Assembly (NCBI GenBank): GCA_015060865.1
Contig: SUXS01000011.1
Span: 56,303-120,302, forward strand
Source: Bacteroidales bacterium
GTDB lineage: Bacteria; Bacteroidota; Bacteroidia; Bacteroidales; Bacteroidaceae
Direction of reading: 5' to 3'
DNA length: 64,000 nt
The translations under genes were made by a program, and so were the position numbers. Under the pieces are notes generated by a model that did no database searches, was not told the DNA's origin, and saw only the letters and a list, made by a program, of their open reading frames with translations. Positions 1 through 8,272 of this stretch are shown piece by piece. Positions within the stretch are counted from its first letter, which is position 1, and every line of letters begins with the position of its first letter.

Positions 1-1
1 C

Positions 2-556
2 GATAATATCACTACACAGCGTATCTTTGCCAATAGCTATGTACAGATGTTTGCAAGTGAGGAAGCGCATAGCTTGAACTTGCCGGAAGATGCGCAGGAA
101 GCCGCAGAACGTGATGCCGCTTATCCCGATGCATCGGTTCCCTTCTTGACCTATGCGGATTATACTTGTGAAACGGGTGATCGTCTTACAGATCTGCTTC
201 ATACGATGACCGTGACCTTTGGAGTAGATGACTCCGGTATTGCCAAAATAGGTTTCCGTACCAATGATGTTAATATTCATGGTTACTCGCGTGAGGTTGG
301 TGATACGGACGAAACTGGCGAGAATACCCGTGGGCAGGGATGGTTCAAATTGGATAACTTTACTCTCTATTATTTGTCGGAAGAGCTTCCTACATCTATC
401 GAAAGCTTGGAAAACTTGGAGGCTGTAACCGTAGTGGCACGTCAGTATTTCAATGCTGATGGTGTGAAGGTGTCTGTTCCGCAGCGCGGTGTGAACATCG
501 TGAAGACTATCCTTGAGGATGGTAGCGTAAAAGTAACAAAGATGTTGGTGAAGTGA
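2..556 (+). CDS. C-terminal part of a secreted protein with a sorting-like C-terminal domain (partial)
   Basis: The frame is open from base 2, so the gene begins outside the window and the ATG at 47 is only an internal Met. The visible 184 residues contain a beta-rich stretch ending in DNFTLYYL, a signature common near the end of beta-sandwich domains in Bacteroidales surface proteins. The last 35-40 residues (QYFNADGVKV, RGVNIVKT, and a final VTKMLVK) resemble the C-terminal domains that end many Bacteroidetes exported proteins, including type IX secretion-like sorting domains. I infer an exported or surface protein; its catalytic or binding role lies upstream and cannot be seen. A strong terminator follows. 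Confidence 0.75.
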   Translation, partial: DNITTQRIFANSYVQMFASEEAHSLNLPEDAQEAAERDAAYPDASVPFLTYADYTCETGDRLTDLLHTMTVTFGVDDSGIAKIGFRTNDVNIHGYSREVGDTDETGENTRGQGWFKLDNFTLYYLSEELPTSIESLENLEAVTVVARQYFNADGVKVSVPQRGVNIVKTILEDGSVKVTKMLVK

Positions 557-596
557 TTGGACCGATAGGCTAAATCTTAATTCGCTAGAATGGAGT

Positions 597-633
597 GGGG
601 CGTCACTGTAGAAAGGTGTCGCCCCAACCTTTT
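597..633 (+). terminator. Rho-independent terminator after the first gene
   Basis: Stem ggggcg (597-602) pairs with cgcccc (620-625) and continues inside as cac/gtg around a single mismatch. It is followed by aaccttttt. It ends the first transcript and isolates bamD. Confidence 0.8.
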
Positions 634-671
634 TCTGGCATTTTTGTTTTTTTTGCATTAAAAAAACGAGA

Positions 672-707
672 TTTGTGGGGATATTTCATAGTTTATCCTT
701 AACTTTG
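672..707 (+). promoter_or_regulatory. Possible bamD promoter
   Basis: A -7 element taactttg (700-707) matches the Bacteroidetes TAnnTTTG consensus. A TTTG at 672-675 could be the -33 element, but the 24-nt gap is longer than the usual 19-21. The -7 call is firmer than the -33 call. Confidence 0.45.
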
Positions 708-737
708 CACGATATTATGATAAATTGTGTGGATAGG

Positions 738-1535
738 ATGAAGAAGCTAGCAATACTTTTGCTCACAGGGGTGCTTTTGGCGGGTTGTACCCAATTTGCC
801 AAGGTGCAGAAGTCGGGCGACTATGACTATAAGTATGAGTTGGCCAAGGTGTACTTTATGGAAGGAAAGTATAGCCAGGCCTCATCTCTGCTTGAGGATG
901 TGTTGGCTTTCATGAAAGGTACCATCTATGCAGAGGAATCACTTTATATGCTTTCCATGTGTTATTATCATATGGGAGATTACGTGACGGCCTCGCATTA
1001 TTTATCAACCTACTACAATACATATCCGAGTGGCGTATACAATGAAGTGGCGCGTTTCTATTCAGCAAAGGCTCTTTATCTTGACACCCCAGACCCGAGG
1101 CTTGATCAGTCGAGCACCATCCGGGCGGTAAGTGAGATACAGGTGTTTATGGAATATTACCCTTATTCAGAGTATAAGCGAAAGGCTCAAGACATGTTGT
1201 ATGAGTTGCATGATCGTCTTGTAGAAAAGGAGTACCGGTCGGCTCAACTCTATTACGACTTGGGAAACTATATGGGCAATAACTATTTGGCATGTGTCAT
1301 TACGGCGCAGAATGCCTTGAATGACTATCCTTATACAAAATTGCGGGAAGAATTGTCTTTCCTGATTCTGAAAGCACGCTATGGAATGGCTAAAGAGAGT
1401 GTGCAGGATAAGCAACTTGATAGATATCGCGACACTATTGACGAATATTATGCTTTTAAGAATGAGTTTCCTGAGAGTAAGTATCTGAAGGAGGCTGAAA
1501 AGATGTATAGAGAGTCGCAAAAAGCAATTAAGTAA
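738..1535 (+). CDS. bamD: Outer membrane assembly lipoprotein BamD
   Basis: TPR lipoprotein of the beta-barrel assembly machine, which folds outer membrane proteins together with BamA. The reading frame is open upstream, but the start at 738 gives a clean lipoprotein signal (MKKLAILLLTG, lipobox LLAGC with Cys17) and 265 residues, close to the usual BamD length. Helical repeat segments with alternating Tyr/Ala (YYHMGDYVTAS, AKVYFMEGKYSQAS) are typical TPR/YfiO-family units. It lies 25 bp before rpoZ, an arrangement common in Bacteroidales, so the two are probably cotranscribed. Confidence 0.88.
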   Translation: MKKLAILLLTGVLLAGCTQFAKVQKSGDYDYKYELAKVYFMEGKYSQASSLLEDVLAFMKGTIYAEESLYMLSMCYYHMGDYVTASHYLSTYYNTYPSGVYNEVARFYSAKALYLDTPDPRLDQSSTIRAVSEIQVFMEYYPYSEYKRKAQDMLYELHDRLVEKEYRSAQLYYDLGNYMGNNYLACVITAQNALNDYPYTKLREELSFLILKARYGMAKESVQDKQLDRYRDTIDEYYAFKNEFPESKYLKEAEKMYRESQKAIK

Positions 1536-1560
1536 AAACAAACAAATCAAAATAAGAACT

Positions 1561-1884
1561 ATGGATTATAAGAAGACTAATGCACCGACGAACACTGTAA
1601 CACGTGATATGGTGGATTTTAGAGAAGAAACAGGTAATGTGTATGAGGCGATAGCTATCATTGGCAAACGAGCCAATCAGATATCTGTTGAGATGAAAGA
1701 TGAACTCAAGAAAAAATTAGAGGAATTCAGCTCTTCGTCTGACAATCTCGAGGAGGTATTTGAAAACCGCGAACAAATAGAGATTTCGCGCTATTACGAA
1801 CGTCTCCCTAAACCCACTTTGATTGCAACCCAAGAGTTTACAGAGGGAAATGTGTATTATCGTAATCCCCTAAAGGAAAATTAG
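1561..1884 (+). CDS. rpoZ: RNA polymerase omega subunit, Bacteroidetes type
   Basis: 107-residue protein carrying the omega/Rpb6-like core (NVYEAIAIIGKRANQI), which binds the C-terminal tail of RpoC and helps assemble RNA polymerase. The acidic linker (SSSSDNLEEVFENREQ) and tail with EISRYYERLPKP follow the Bacteroidetes form, which is more diverged than E. coli RpoZ. It sits directly downstream of bamD. Recognised from the core motif and the conserved neighbourhood. Confidence 0.85.
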   Translation: MDYKKTNAPTNTVTRDMVDFREETGNVYEAIAIIGKRANQISVEMKDELKKKLEEFSSSSDNLEEVFENREQIEISRYYERLPKPTLIATQEFTEGNVYYRNPLKEN

Positions 1885-2014
1885 GCGATTTCTCTCTAAT
1901 ATACTTTTCGAGGTAAGAGGTTGAAATCGGGAAGATGAAGGCTCTATGTATATTTAATATCTGTAGGGAATGTAGCTTTCATCTTTCTTGTAATGTAAAT
2001 AAATATTCTTTTCA

Positions 2015-2503
2015 ATGAAGTTTTATATTCATCATCTTTATCTGTTGCTGGCCTTTGTCGCTGTAATCATTTGCTTGTGCTCATCTGCACTGGTGACGTT
2101 TGGTTACACTGATATGTCGATGGTAACAATGGGAAACTTTACATTGCGTAGTATCACTATGCCTTCTGGCGAAATGACTTCTTCTGTAGCATCTTGTGCG
2201 TTGGGTATTCTGCTCATTGTTTCTACGCTAATCAATGCTTTTACGGTCTTTGTAAGTCTGTTTCAGAATTTTACGTTGCAGAAGCGTTGTTCGGTGCTGA
2301 ATACAATTTTGCTCGCAGGGTACTATATCGTTTTGCTGGTCATAACATTGATTATGAAGGTTGATACATCTTATGTAAATGTTGATTGGAAAGTTGCATT
2401 GCCTCTGATTGCTTTGATTCTTACGGTGATGAGTTTCTATTCTATTCGTATGACTGAGGCTAAACGAATAGCTGCTGCTACAAACTTTCGTCTGCGGGAT
2501 TAA
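2015..2503 (+). CDS. DUF4293 family membrane protein
   Basis: 162-residue integral membrane protein with four hydrophobic segments, at roughly residues 6-30, 58-84, 95-115 and 122-143. The start MKFYIHHLYLLLAF, the position after rpoZ and the four-helix layout fit the Bacteroidetes-only DUF4293 family. Its function is unknown; the steady association with bamD-rpoZ suggests a housekeeping membrane role, but that is inference. Confidence 0.7.
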   Translation: MKFYIHHLYLLLAFVAVIICLCSSALVTFGYTDMSMVTMGNFTLRSITMPSGEMTSSVASCALGILLIVSTLINAFTVFVSLFQNFTLQKRCSVLNTILLAGYYIVLLVITLIMKVDTSYVNVDWKVALPLIALILTVMSFYSIRMTEAKRIAAATNFRLRD

Positions 2504-2574
2504 GGGTTTTTAATGCGGTTGATAAGTGAGTGGTATATAGATCTGATGACATATAAAAGTACTAAGTAAGTATT

Positions 2575-3780
2575 ATGAAAGTCTGTTTTATGGGATTGGG
2601 GTATATAGGCCTCCCCACTGCTATTATAGCGGCTAAGCATGGAGTTGATGTTGTAGGTGTTGATGTAAATGCTGAAGTAGTAGAAAAAACGAATTTAGGT
2701 AAGTTGCATCTTGTGGAAGACGGCTTGGAAGAGTTGTTGCATGAGGTGATATCTAATGGCTCGTTCAAGGCTCATACTGAACCTCAGGAAGCAGATGCTT
2801 ATTTTATAGTGGTTCCAACTCCTTTTAAGGGTGACCATGAACCAGATATTTCGTTTGTAGAGGCTGCTACCCGTATGGTGTTGCCTTTATTGCGTGAAGG
2901 TAGCCTTTTTGTTATAGAATCAACGTCGCCTGTTGGAACTACCGAAAAAATGGCGGAGTTGATTTATAGTGAACGGCCGGAATTGGAAGGTAAGATTTAT
3001 ATTGCCTATTGTCCGGAGCGTGTACTTCCTGGAAATATTATTTATGAATTAATAAATAATGACCGTGTAATAGGTGGTATTAATGAGGAGTCTACGTGTA
3101 AGGCTATTGAATTCTATGCAACTTTTGTAAAAGGGCAACTACATGCTACCAACTGCCGTACTGCAGAAATGTGTAAATTGACAGAGAATGCATCGCGTGA
3201 TGTGCAAATTGCATTTGCCAATGAGTTGTCATTAATATGTGATGCTGCAGGAATTAATGTTTGGGAATTGATAGAACTTGCAAACAAACATCCTCGTGTA
3301 AATATACTTCAACCAGGGTGTGGAGTGGGTGGCCATTGTATAGCAGTTGACCCATATTTTATATCTTCAGCCTATCCTTCGGAAAGTCGTATTATATCTT
3401 TGGCTCGTGAAATTAATAATCATAAGTCGATGTGGTGCGCTGAAAAGGTACGTCGTATGATGCTTGAATTTGAATTGAAGTACCATCGTGTGCCTCATGT
3501 TGCAATGATGGGACTTGCATTTAAACCAAATATAGACGATTTGCGTGAATCACCGGCGAAGTCCATCACCTCAAAAGTACTACAGTCTTCCAATAGAGGA
3601 AATATTATGGTTGTAGAACCTAATATTACTGAACATAACGTTTTTAAGCTAACAAATTATAGAACCGCATACGAAAAAGCCGATATTGTCGTTTTCTTAG
3701 TAAACCACCGAGAATTTGCCGAATTGAATTATCGTTCGGATGTGGAAGTCCTCGATTTTTGTGGTGTATTTAAGAAGTAA
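2575..3780 (+). CDS. wecC: UDP-N-acetyl-D-mannosamine dehydrogenase
   Basis: Cytoplasmic NAD-dependent enzyme that oxidises UDP-ManNAc twice to UDP-ManNAcA, a precursor for surface polysaccharides. The N-terminal Rossmann motif GLGYIGLP is at residues 7-14. The central part has the conserved TENASRDVQIAFANE segment, and the catalytic cysteine is Cys255 in GCGVGGHC. The C-terminal UDP-binding domain has GLAFKPNIDDLRESPA. Length of 401 residues is typical of WecC. The next gene, a GT4 glycosyltransferase, starts 2 bp later, so the pair is one polysaccharide unit. A different UDP-sugar dehydrogenase specificity in the same family cannot be excluded. Confidence 0.88.
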   Translation: MKVCFMGLGYIGLPTAIIAAKHGVDVVGVDVNAEVVEKTNLGKLHLVEDGLEELLHEVISNGSFKAHTEPQEADAYFIVVPTPFKGDHEPDISFVEAATRMVLPLLREGSLFVIESTSPVGTTEKMAELIYSERPELEGKIYIAYCPERVLPGNIIYELINNDRVIGGINEESTCKAIEFYATFVKGQLHATNCRTAEMCKLTENASRDVQIAFANELSLICDAAGINVWELIELANKHPRVNILQPGCGVGGHCIAVDPYFISSAYPSESRIISLAREINNHKSMWCAEKVRRMMLEFELKYHRVPHVAMMGLAFKPNIDDLRESPAKSITSKVLQSSNRGNIMVVEPNITEHNVFKLTNYRTAYEKADIVVFLVNHREFAELNYRSDVEVLDFCGVFKK

Positions 3781-3782
3781 AT

Positions 3783-4976
3783 ATGAAGGTACTCATCGTC
3801 TCATTTTACTATGAACCCGAGCTGGGAGCAGCCCCAAGCCGTATCGCTAACTTGGCTAAAGGACTGAAGAACTTGGGAACAGACGTTGATGTACTTACAT
3901 GTTTGCCTAATTACCCCAAAGGGGAGATTTTCGAAGGGTATCGTAGGCGATATTCGATGAAGGAGTGTATTGATGGTATAAATGTATATCGTTATTGGAC
4001 CTATGCTACGGTGTCGAAGAATCCCATCAAGCGTGTCCTTGCCATGACGGCTTTTGCCTCAACACTTTGGAACTTTGGATTCAAACGGCGTTTGATAAGG
4101 CAATATGATCATGTGATTATACAATCTCCACCGATATTGGTGGCTGCCTCTGCGCTCTTGCTGATGAAGAAGGTCTTTCGTAGGCACACCATTCTCAATG
4201 TTTCGGATTTGTGGCCCATGTCTGCTGTTGAACTGGGCTTTGTTCGTCAGGGTAGTCTTTCGTATAAGGTGTTGAGTTGCCTGGAACGTTTTATGTACAA
4301 GACAGCAGATGCTGTAATGGGACAATCCAATGAGATTATTGAGCATGTACATGGTATGTTCTCGGGAAAGCCTGTTTTTCTATATCGCAATCTGCAGCCC
4401 ATGAAGCAATGTGAAGGTGAAGTTTTGCGTGTGCGTAAACGTGGTAAGGTATTGAAAATCGTCTATGCCGGTCTTTTCGGAGTGGCGCAAGACATGTATT
4501 CGTTGCTGCGTTCGATTGATTTTGCGGCTCTGGGGGTTGAAATGCATCTTTATGGTGGAGGAAATCAGGTGGAGGATATTCAGAAGTATATAGCTTCTGG
4601 TGATAAGAATATTTTTTATCATGGATTTGTCTCAAAGCAGCAGATGGCTTCCGAATTGAGTCTGTATGACCTTTCCATTATCCCTCTTGTGACGCATATT
4701 CACGGAGCTGTCCCCTCGAAGATTTTTGACCTTTTGTCCGAGGGTATTCCTATATTATTTAGCGGTGAAGGTGAAGGTGCTCGTATTGTGGAAGAGTATG
4801 AAATTGGTTTAGTCTCGGCTCATGGAGATTATAATGTGCTAGCCGGCAATATTGGTAAATTTGTCAGGATGTCGGATGCTGAATATGAAGGATATGTTTC
4901 TCGTTGTTTGCAGGCATCCTGCAATGATTTCTCATTTATAAAGCAGATACATCGTTTCTCTGACTTCATGAAATGA
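3783..4976 (+). CDS. Glycosyltransferase family 4 (WbuB-like)
   Basis: 397-residue GT-B fold glycosyltransferase. The N-terminus MKVLIVSFYYEPELGAAPSR and LTCLPNYPKG match GT4 enzymes of the WbuB type, which add an amino sugar during O-antigen or capsule synthesis. The C-terminal half carries the nucleotide-sugar site (YAGLFGVAQDM, YGGG, and PSKIFDLLSEGIPILF with the usual Glu-rich stretch). It follows wecC by 2 bp, so the ManNAcA made by WecC or a related sugar is probably used in the same glycan. Acceptor and donor cannot be read from the sequence. Confidence 0.85.
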   Translation: MKVLIVSFYYEPELGAAPSRIANLAKGLKNLGTDVDVLTCLPNYPKGEIFEGYRRRYSMKECIDGINVYRYWTYATVSKNPIKRVLAMTAFASTLWNFGFKRRLIRQYDHVIIQSPPILVAASALLLMKKVFRRHTILNVSDLWPMSAVELGFVRQGSLSYKVLSCLERFMYKTADAVMGQSNEIIEHVHGMFSGKPVFLYRNLQPMKQCEGEVLRVRKRGKVLKIVYAGLFGVAQDMYSLLRSIDFAALGVEMHLYGGGNQVEDIQKYIASGDKNIFYHGFVSKQQMASELSLYDLSIIPLVTHIHGAVPSKIFDLLSEGIPILFSGEGEGARIVEEYEIGLVSAHGDYNVLAGNIGKFVRMSDAEYEGYVSRCLQASCNDFSFIKQIHRFSDFMK

Positions 4977-4995
4977 GTCATTCTTTAGGAAAATA

Positions 4996-5024
4996 AAAAA
5001 AGCGTACGCATGCGTACGCTTTTT
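4996..5024. terminator. Bidirectional terminator between the GT4 gene and the lyase
   Basis: Perfect palindrome agcgtacgca/tgcgtacgct (5001-5020), extended by an A-run on the left and a T-run on the right, lies between convergent genes. It can stop transcription from both sides. Confidence 0.9.
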
Positions 5025-5041
5025 CTGTAATAGGTGTGATA

Positions 5042-6490
5042 CTAAAGAGATTCACCGAAGTCTTCACGGAACTTGGCTGCTAATTTCTCTTGCCAATCAC
5101 CGATGGGCTGTAGGCGACCGAAGAAGAAACGAAGCACTTTGGGCTCGTCTTCCCATTTGAGGCCACCGATAAGTTCGCGATTATCGTAGAGCCACTTCAC
5201 ACGATCAGCACAATATTTTACTTGAGATAGGGTAAACACGCGGCGGGGCATTGCAAGGCGTACCAACTCCATATCTGCATAGCGCTCTGAACCGTCGGGG
5301 TTACGCTGCTCGGACAGAGTCCCACGCTCCATACCACGTACACCGCTGGCGATGTAGAGTGCTGTGGCTAAGGCGGCTGCAGGATATTGGCTCTGTGGAA
5401 TATGGGGAAGGATAGCGCGAGCATCAATATGGGCGCCAAGTCCTCCTGCAGGTTTAACTACGGGTATGCCGTATTTGTCCAGTTCGTTGACAAGATATTG
5501 AATGAACTGCGGGCCTTGACAAATATACTCGATGTCGAGGGTCTCTCGTAGACCTACAGCCATTGCTTCCATAGAGCGAACCTCCATTCCTCCGTAAGTT
5601 AAAAATCCCTCATAGAGCGGAATAAACTCCTTCATCTTCAGAATGTAATTCTCGTTGTTCGAGATAATGGCACCACCGCGAGCGAAGCTCAGCTTACGTG
5701 CCGAGAAGTAGATGATGTCCATAACCTCCCCTAACTTGTGCATGATATCTTTTATGCTCATATCCTTGCACATGGCCTCGCGGGTCTTCATGAAATAGAG
5801 GTTGTCTTGCAATAGTGAGGCGTCCAAAATGCTCATAATGCCATTTTCCTTACAGATTTGCGCTACCTCGAGCATGTTTTCTAGACTCACAGGTTGACCT
5901 CCGATGAGATTGGTGCCAGCCTCGATGCGTACGAATGCAATGTTCTTCGCTCCTAGTTCCTTGATAATCTGCTTCATGCGGGGAATGTCGAAATTTCCCT
6001 TGAATGGTTCTGTACTGTTGGGCTCTAAACCTTCAGGGCGGACAAGCTCAATGACGCTACCTCCCATACGGGTAATGTGGGCTTTGGTAGTGGTGAAGTG
6101 GAAGTTCATCAAGGTAAATTGTCCGGGTTTCACAAAGGTTTCGGCAAGGATGTTTTCACATGCTCTTCCTTGATGGGCAGGTAAGAAATATTTGGTGCCA
6201 AATACCTCTTCAATAGCCTTGATAAGTCGGTTACAGGTCTCGGAACCTGCATATGAGTCATCGGCGATGGACATCGCTGCAACTTGATTGTCACTCATGG
6301 CATTCACGCCAGAGTCGGTAATCATGTCCATGAACACATCCTTGTTTTGTAGCAGGAAGGTATTATTGCCAGCTTCTTTGATACATTGTAGCCGCTCTTC
6401 AATGGGGCGGAGGAAAAGTTTTTGTACTACGCGTACTTTGTGCATCTCCAAAGGTACTTGTTCTTCTTCTTGGTAAAATTTGATTTGCAT
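5042..6490 (-). CDS. Tyrosine phenol-lyase/tryptophanase-family beta-eliminating lyase
   Basis: PLP enzyme (482 residues) that should cleave an aromatic amino acid to pyruvate, ammonia and the free aromatic. Family hallmarks are TDSGVNAMSD (59-67), Tyr80, HQGR (106-109), Asn194 in GGQPVS context, Asp223 and the PLP lysine Lys266 in SARK. From memory of the family, GVRGMERG (Arg389) and LRFFFGR (Phe455-456) match tyrosine phenol-lyase (Arg381, Phe448), whereas tryptophanase has GIRxVEIG and RHFT. One oddity: the Arg next to the PLP Asp (DATR/DSAR) is Leu226 here. The tail is about 20 residues longer than usual. An NSS transporter lies upstream on the same strand. A generic annotation would be tryptophanase; the substrate is uncertain. 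Confidence 0.82.
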   Translation of the reverse strand: MQIKFYQEEEQVPLEMHKVRVVQKLFLRPIEERLQCIKEAGNNTFLLQNKDVFMDMITDSGVNAMSDNQVAAMSIADDSYAGSETCNRLIKAIEEVFGTKYFLPAHQGRACENILAETFVKPGQFTLMNFHFTTTKAHITRMGGSVIELVRPEGLEPNSTEPFKGNFDIPRMKQIIKELGAKNIAFVRIEAGTNLIGGQPVSLENMLEVAQICKENGIMSILDASLLQDNLYFMKTREAMCKDMSIKDIMHKLGEVMDIIYFSARKLSFARGGAIISNNENYILKMKEFIPLYEGFLTYGGMEVRSMEAMAVGLRETLDIEYICQGPQFIQYLVNELDKYGIPVVKPAGGLGAHIDARAILPHIPQSQYPAAALATALYIASGVRGMERGTLSEQRNPDGSERYADMELVRLAMPRRVFTLSQVKYCADRVKWLYDNRELIGGLKWEDEPKVLRFFFGRLQPIGDWQEKLAAKFREDFGESL

Positions 6491-6738
6491 GATGATTATT
6501 CTTATGGTTTTGTCATTCTTTTATTGTTTTTGGTTGCGAAGATACATAATATTTGTAGGATTATGTGACAAATTGTAATGAAATATCAATATTGAACGAT
6601 ATTTTTGTTTAATCCTTGCTAATTCGTAGATGAATTTCCCTGTCACTGCTTTGACGATGAGGTATTCCGAATCTGATGCTCTCATCAAGGTTATGACTGA
6701 CCCCTTCCTTATGAGAGCCAAACATTGAGTTTGCTTTA

Positions 6739-8121
6739 TCAGAAAAACTTAAAAATACCCAATTGGTTCAACAATATAATGGCAATGGCTATTGGAGCAA
6801 TATAGCGTAAAACAAAAATTACGAGTTTAAGATAATGTATGCGTAATGTTCCATTGTTTGAAATTTCATTTTTAACTATCTGTTTATCGAGATACCAACC
6901 AGTAAAGATTGCTATAAACATGCCTCCAACTGGAAGGAATATATTGGATGAAATATAATCGAAGAGGTCAAAAATGCTCATGCCAAATAGTTGAATTCCA
7001 TTAAGGGGACCAAACGATAGTGAACAGAATATACCTATAGTAGAGCAAGCTGCAGTAACCATTAAGGCTGCTTTATGGCGCGAAAGGTTAAACTCTTCGC
7101 TGAGATAGGCTGTAACTACCTCGTGCATTGAAATGGTTGAAGTGAGGGCTGCAACTACGAGCAATAGATAGAATAGGATGGATACGATATAGGATAGTAA
7201 TGGAATGTTCCCAAACGCTTGTTGAAATACATTTGGTAGTGTAATGAACAATAAAGAGGGACCGATATCATTGCTGTTAAGAGTATATCCGGCATTGAAA
7301 ACAGCAGGAAAAATAATGAATCCCGACATGATAGCTACAAAGGTGTCAATGATGGATACGTTAAGGGCGGTTTTTCCGATATTGGTGTCGCTACGGAAGT
7401 ATGAGGCATAGGTGCATAGGCAGCCTAAACCTAAGCTTAACGAAAAGAAGGCTTGTCCCATGGCGCTGAGTATGGTTGAACCATTTATTTTGCTGAAGTC
7501 GGGCTTTAGCAGAAACTCCAATCCTTGTGATGCACCAGGAAGAGATATTGAGCAGATAGCCAATACCATCATGATGATAAAGAGTGCTGGCATCATAATT
7601 TTAGAGAACTTCTCAATTCCGCCTTTCACGCCGCGTATTACGATTATATGAGTCACTATCATGAATAAAAGCATCCAAATAAGTGGCTTCCATGGATTGC
7701 TTACAAAATTAGTAAATATTGCAGGGAAATCTGTAGCTGTTTTTCCATCGAAACTGTTGTATATCGAAAGTTTGGTATATTCTGCGGTCCATCCTGCAAC
7801 CACTGAGTAGTAGCTGAGAATGATAAAGCCGGATAATACTCCTAATCGTCCTACCCATTTCCATTGTGTGCCAGGAGCCAGTTTCCTATAAGCTCCTGCT
7901 GTATTGGTATGAGTATGGCGCCCTATGATAAACTCGCTTATCATGATGGGTAGCCCTAGAATAGCTACGCATAGAATGTATACGATAATAAAGGCGGCAC
8001 CACCGTTTTGCCCTGTTTCTATGGGAAATCTCCATATGTTGCCCAATCCTACGGCCGATCCAGCAGCGGCTAGTACGGCCCCTATCTTGCTTCCGAAATT
8101 TTCACGTATCTCCTTACTCAT
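6739..8121 (-). CDS. Sodium-dependent amino acid transporter, NSS (SNF) family
   Basis: 460-residue inner membrane protein of the LeuT fold, with about 11-12 hydrophobic segments. The signature GSAVGLGNIWRFP in helix 1 forms part of the Na+ and substrate sites, and MSEFIIGR follows helix 2. The start was set at 8121 (MSKEIRENFG) because the longer frame uses a TTG lying inside the predicted -7 element. It is about 250 bp upstream of the aromatic-amino-acid lyase on the same strand. NSS members next to such lyases include known tryptophan and tyrosine transporters, so aromatic amino acid uptake is inferred. Confidence 0.87.
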   Translation of the reverse strand: MSKEIRENFGSKIGAVLAAAGSAVGLGNIWRFPIETGQNGGAAFIIVYILCVAILGLPIMISEFIIGRHTHTNTAGAYRKLAPGTQWKWVGRLGVLSGFIILSYYSVVAGWTAEYTKLSIYNSFDGKTATDFPAIFTNFVSNPWKPLIWMLLFMIVTHIIVIRGVKGGIEKFSKIMMPALFIIMMVLAICSISLPGASQGLEFLLKPDFSKINGSTILSAMGQAFFSLSLGLGCLCTYASYFRSDTNIGKTALNVSIIDTFVAIMSGFIIFPAVFNAGYTLNSNDIGPSLLFITLPNVFQQAFGNIPLLSYIVSILFYLLLVVAALTSTISMHEVVTAYLSEEFNLSRHKAALMVTAACSTIGIFCSLSFGPLNGIQLFGMSIFDLFDYISSNIFLPVGGMFIAIFTGWYLDKQIVKNEISNNGTLRIHYLKLVIFVLRYIAPIAIAIILLNQLGIFKFF

Positions 8122-8145
8122 TGTATGCTTTTTGAAAATAAGTTG

Positions 8146-8153
8146 CAAATTTA
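8146..8153 (-). promoter_or_regulatory. -7 promoter element of the NSS transporter gene
   Basis: taaatttg on the minus strand matches TAnnTTTG and lies 25 nt before the ATG at 8121. No good -33 element was found. It supports the shorter start. Confidence 0.5.
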
Positions 8154-8272
8154 CACTTTTTCCTTGATTCTTGCTGCTAATTTTGAGTAAAAGCTTGTGT
8201 ATTCTTTTAAAACTCTGTTGAAAACAAAACCGAAGTATTGTCTGTTCCCTTCATTAAAATGGGTAAGGGTAT

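Noticed and set aside
1167..1550. 127-residue antisense ORF in bamD
   Set aside because: Antisense of a conserved gene, with a low-complexity Leu/Ile-rich translation.
6521..6721. 66-residue ORF between the lyase and the NSS transporter
   Set aside because: No conserved pattern and no ribosome-binding site; it spans the expected lyase leader region.
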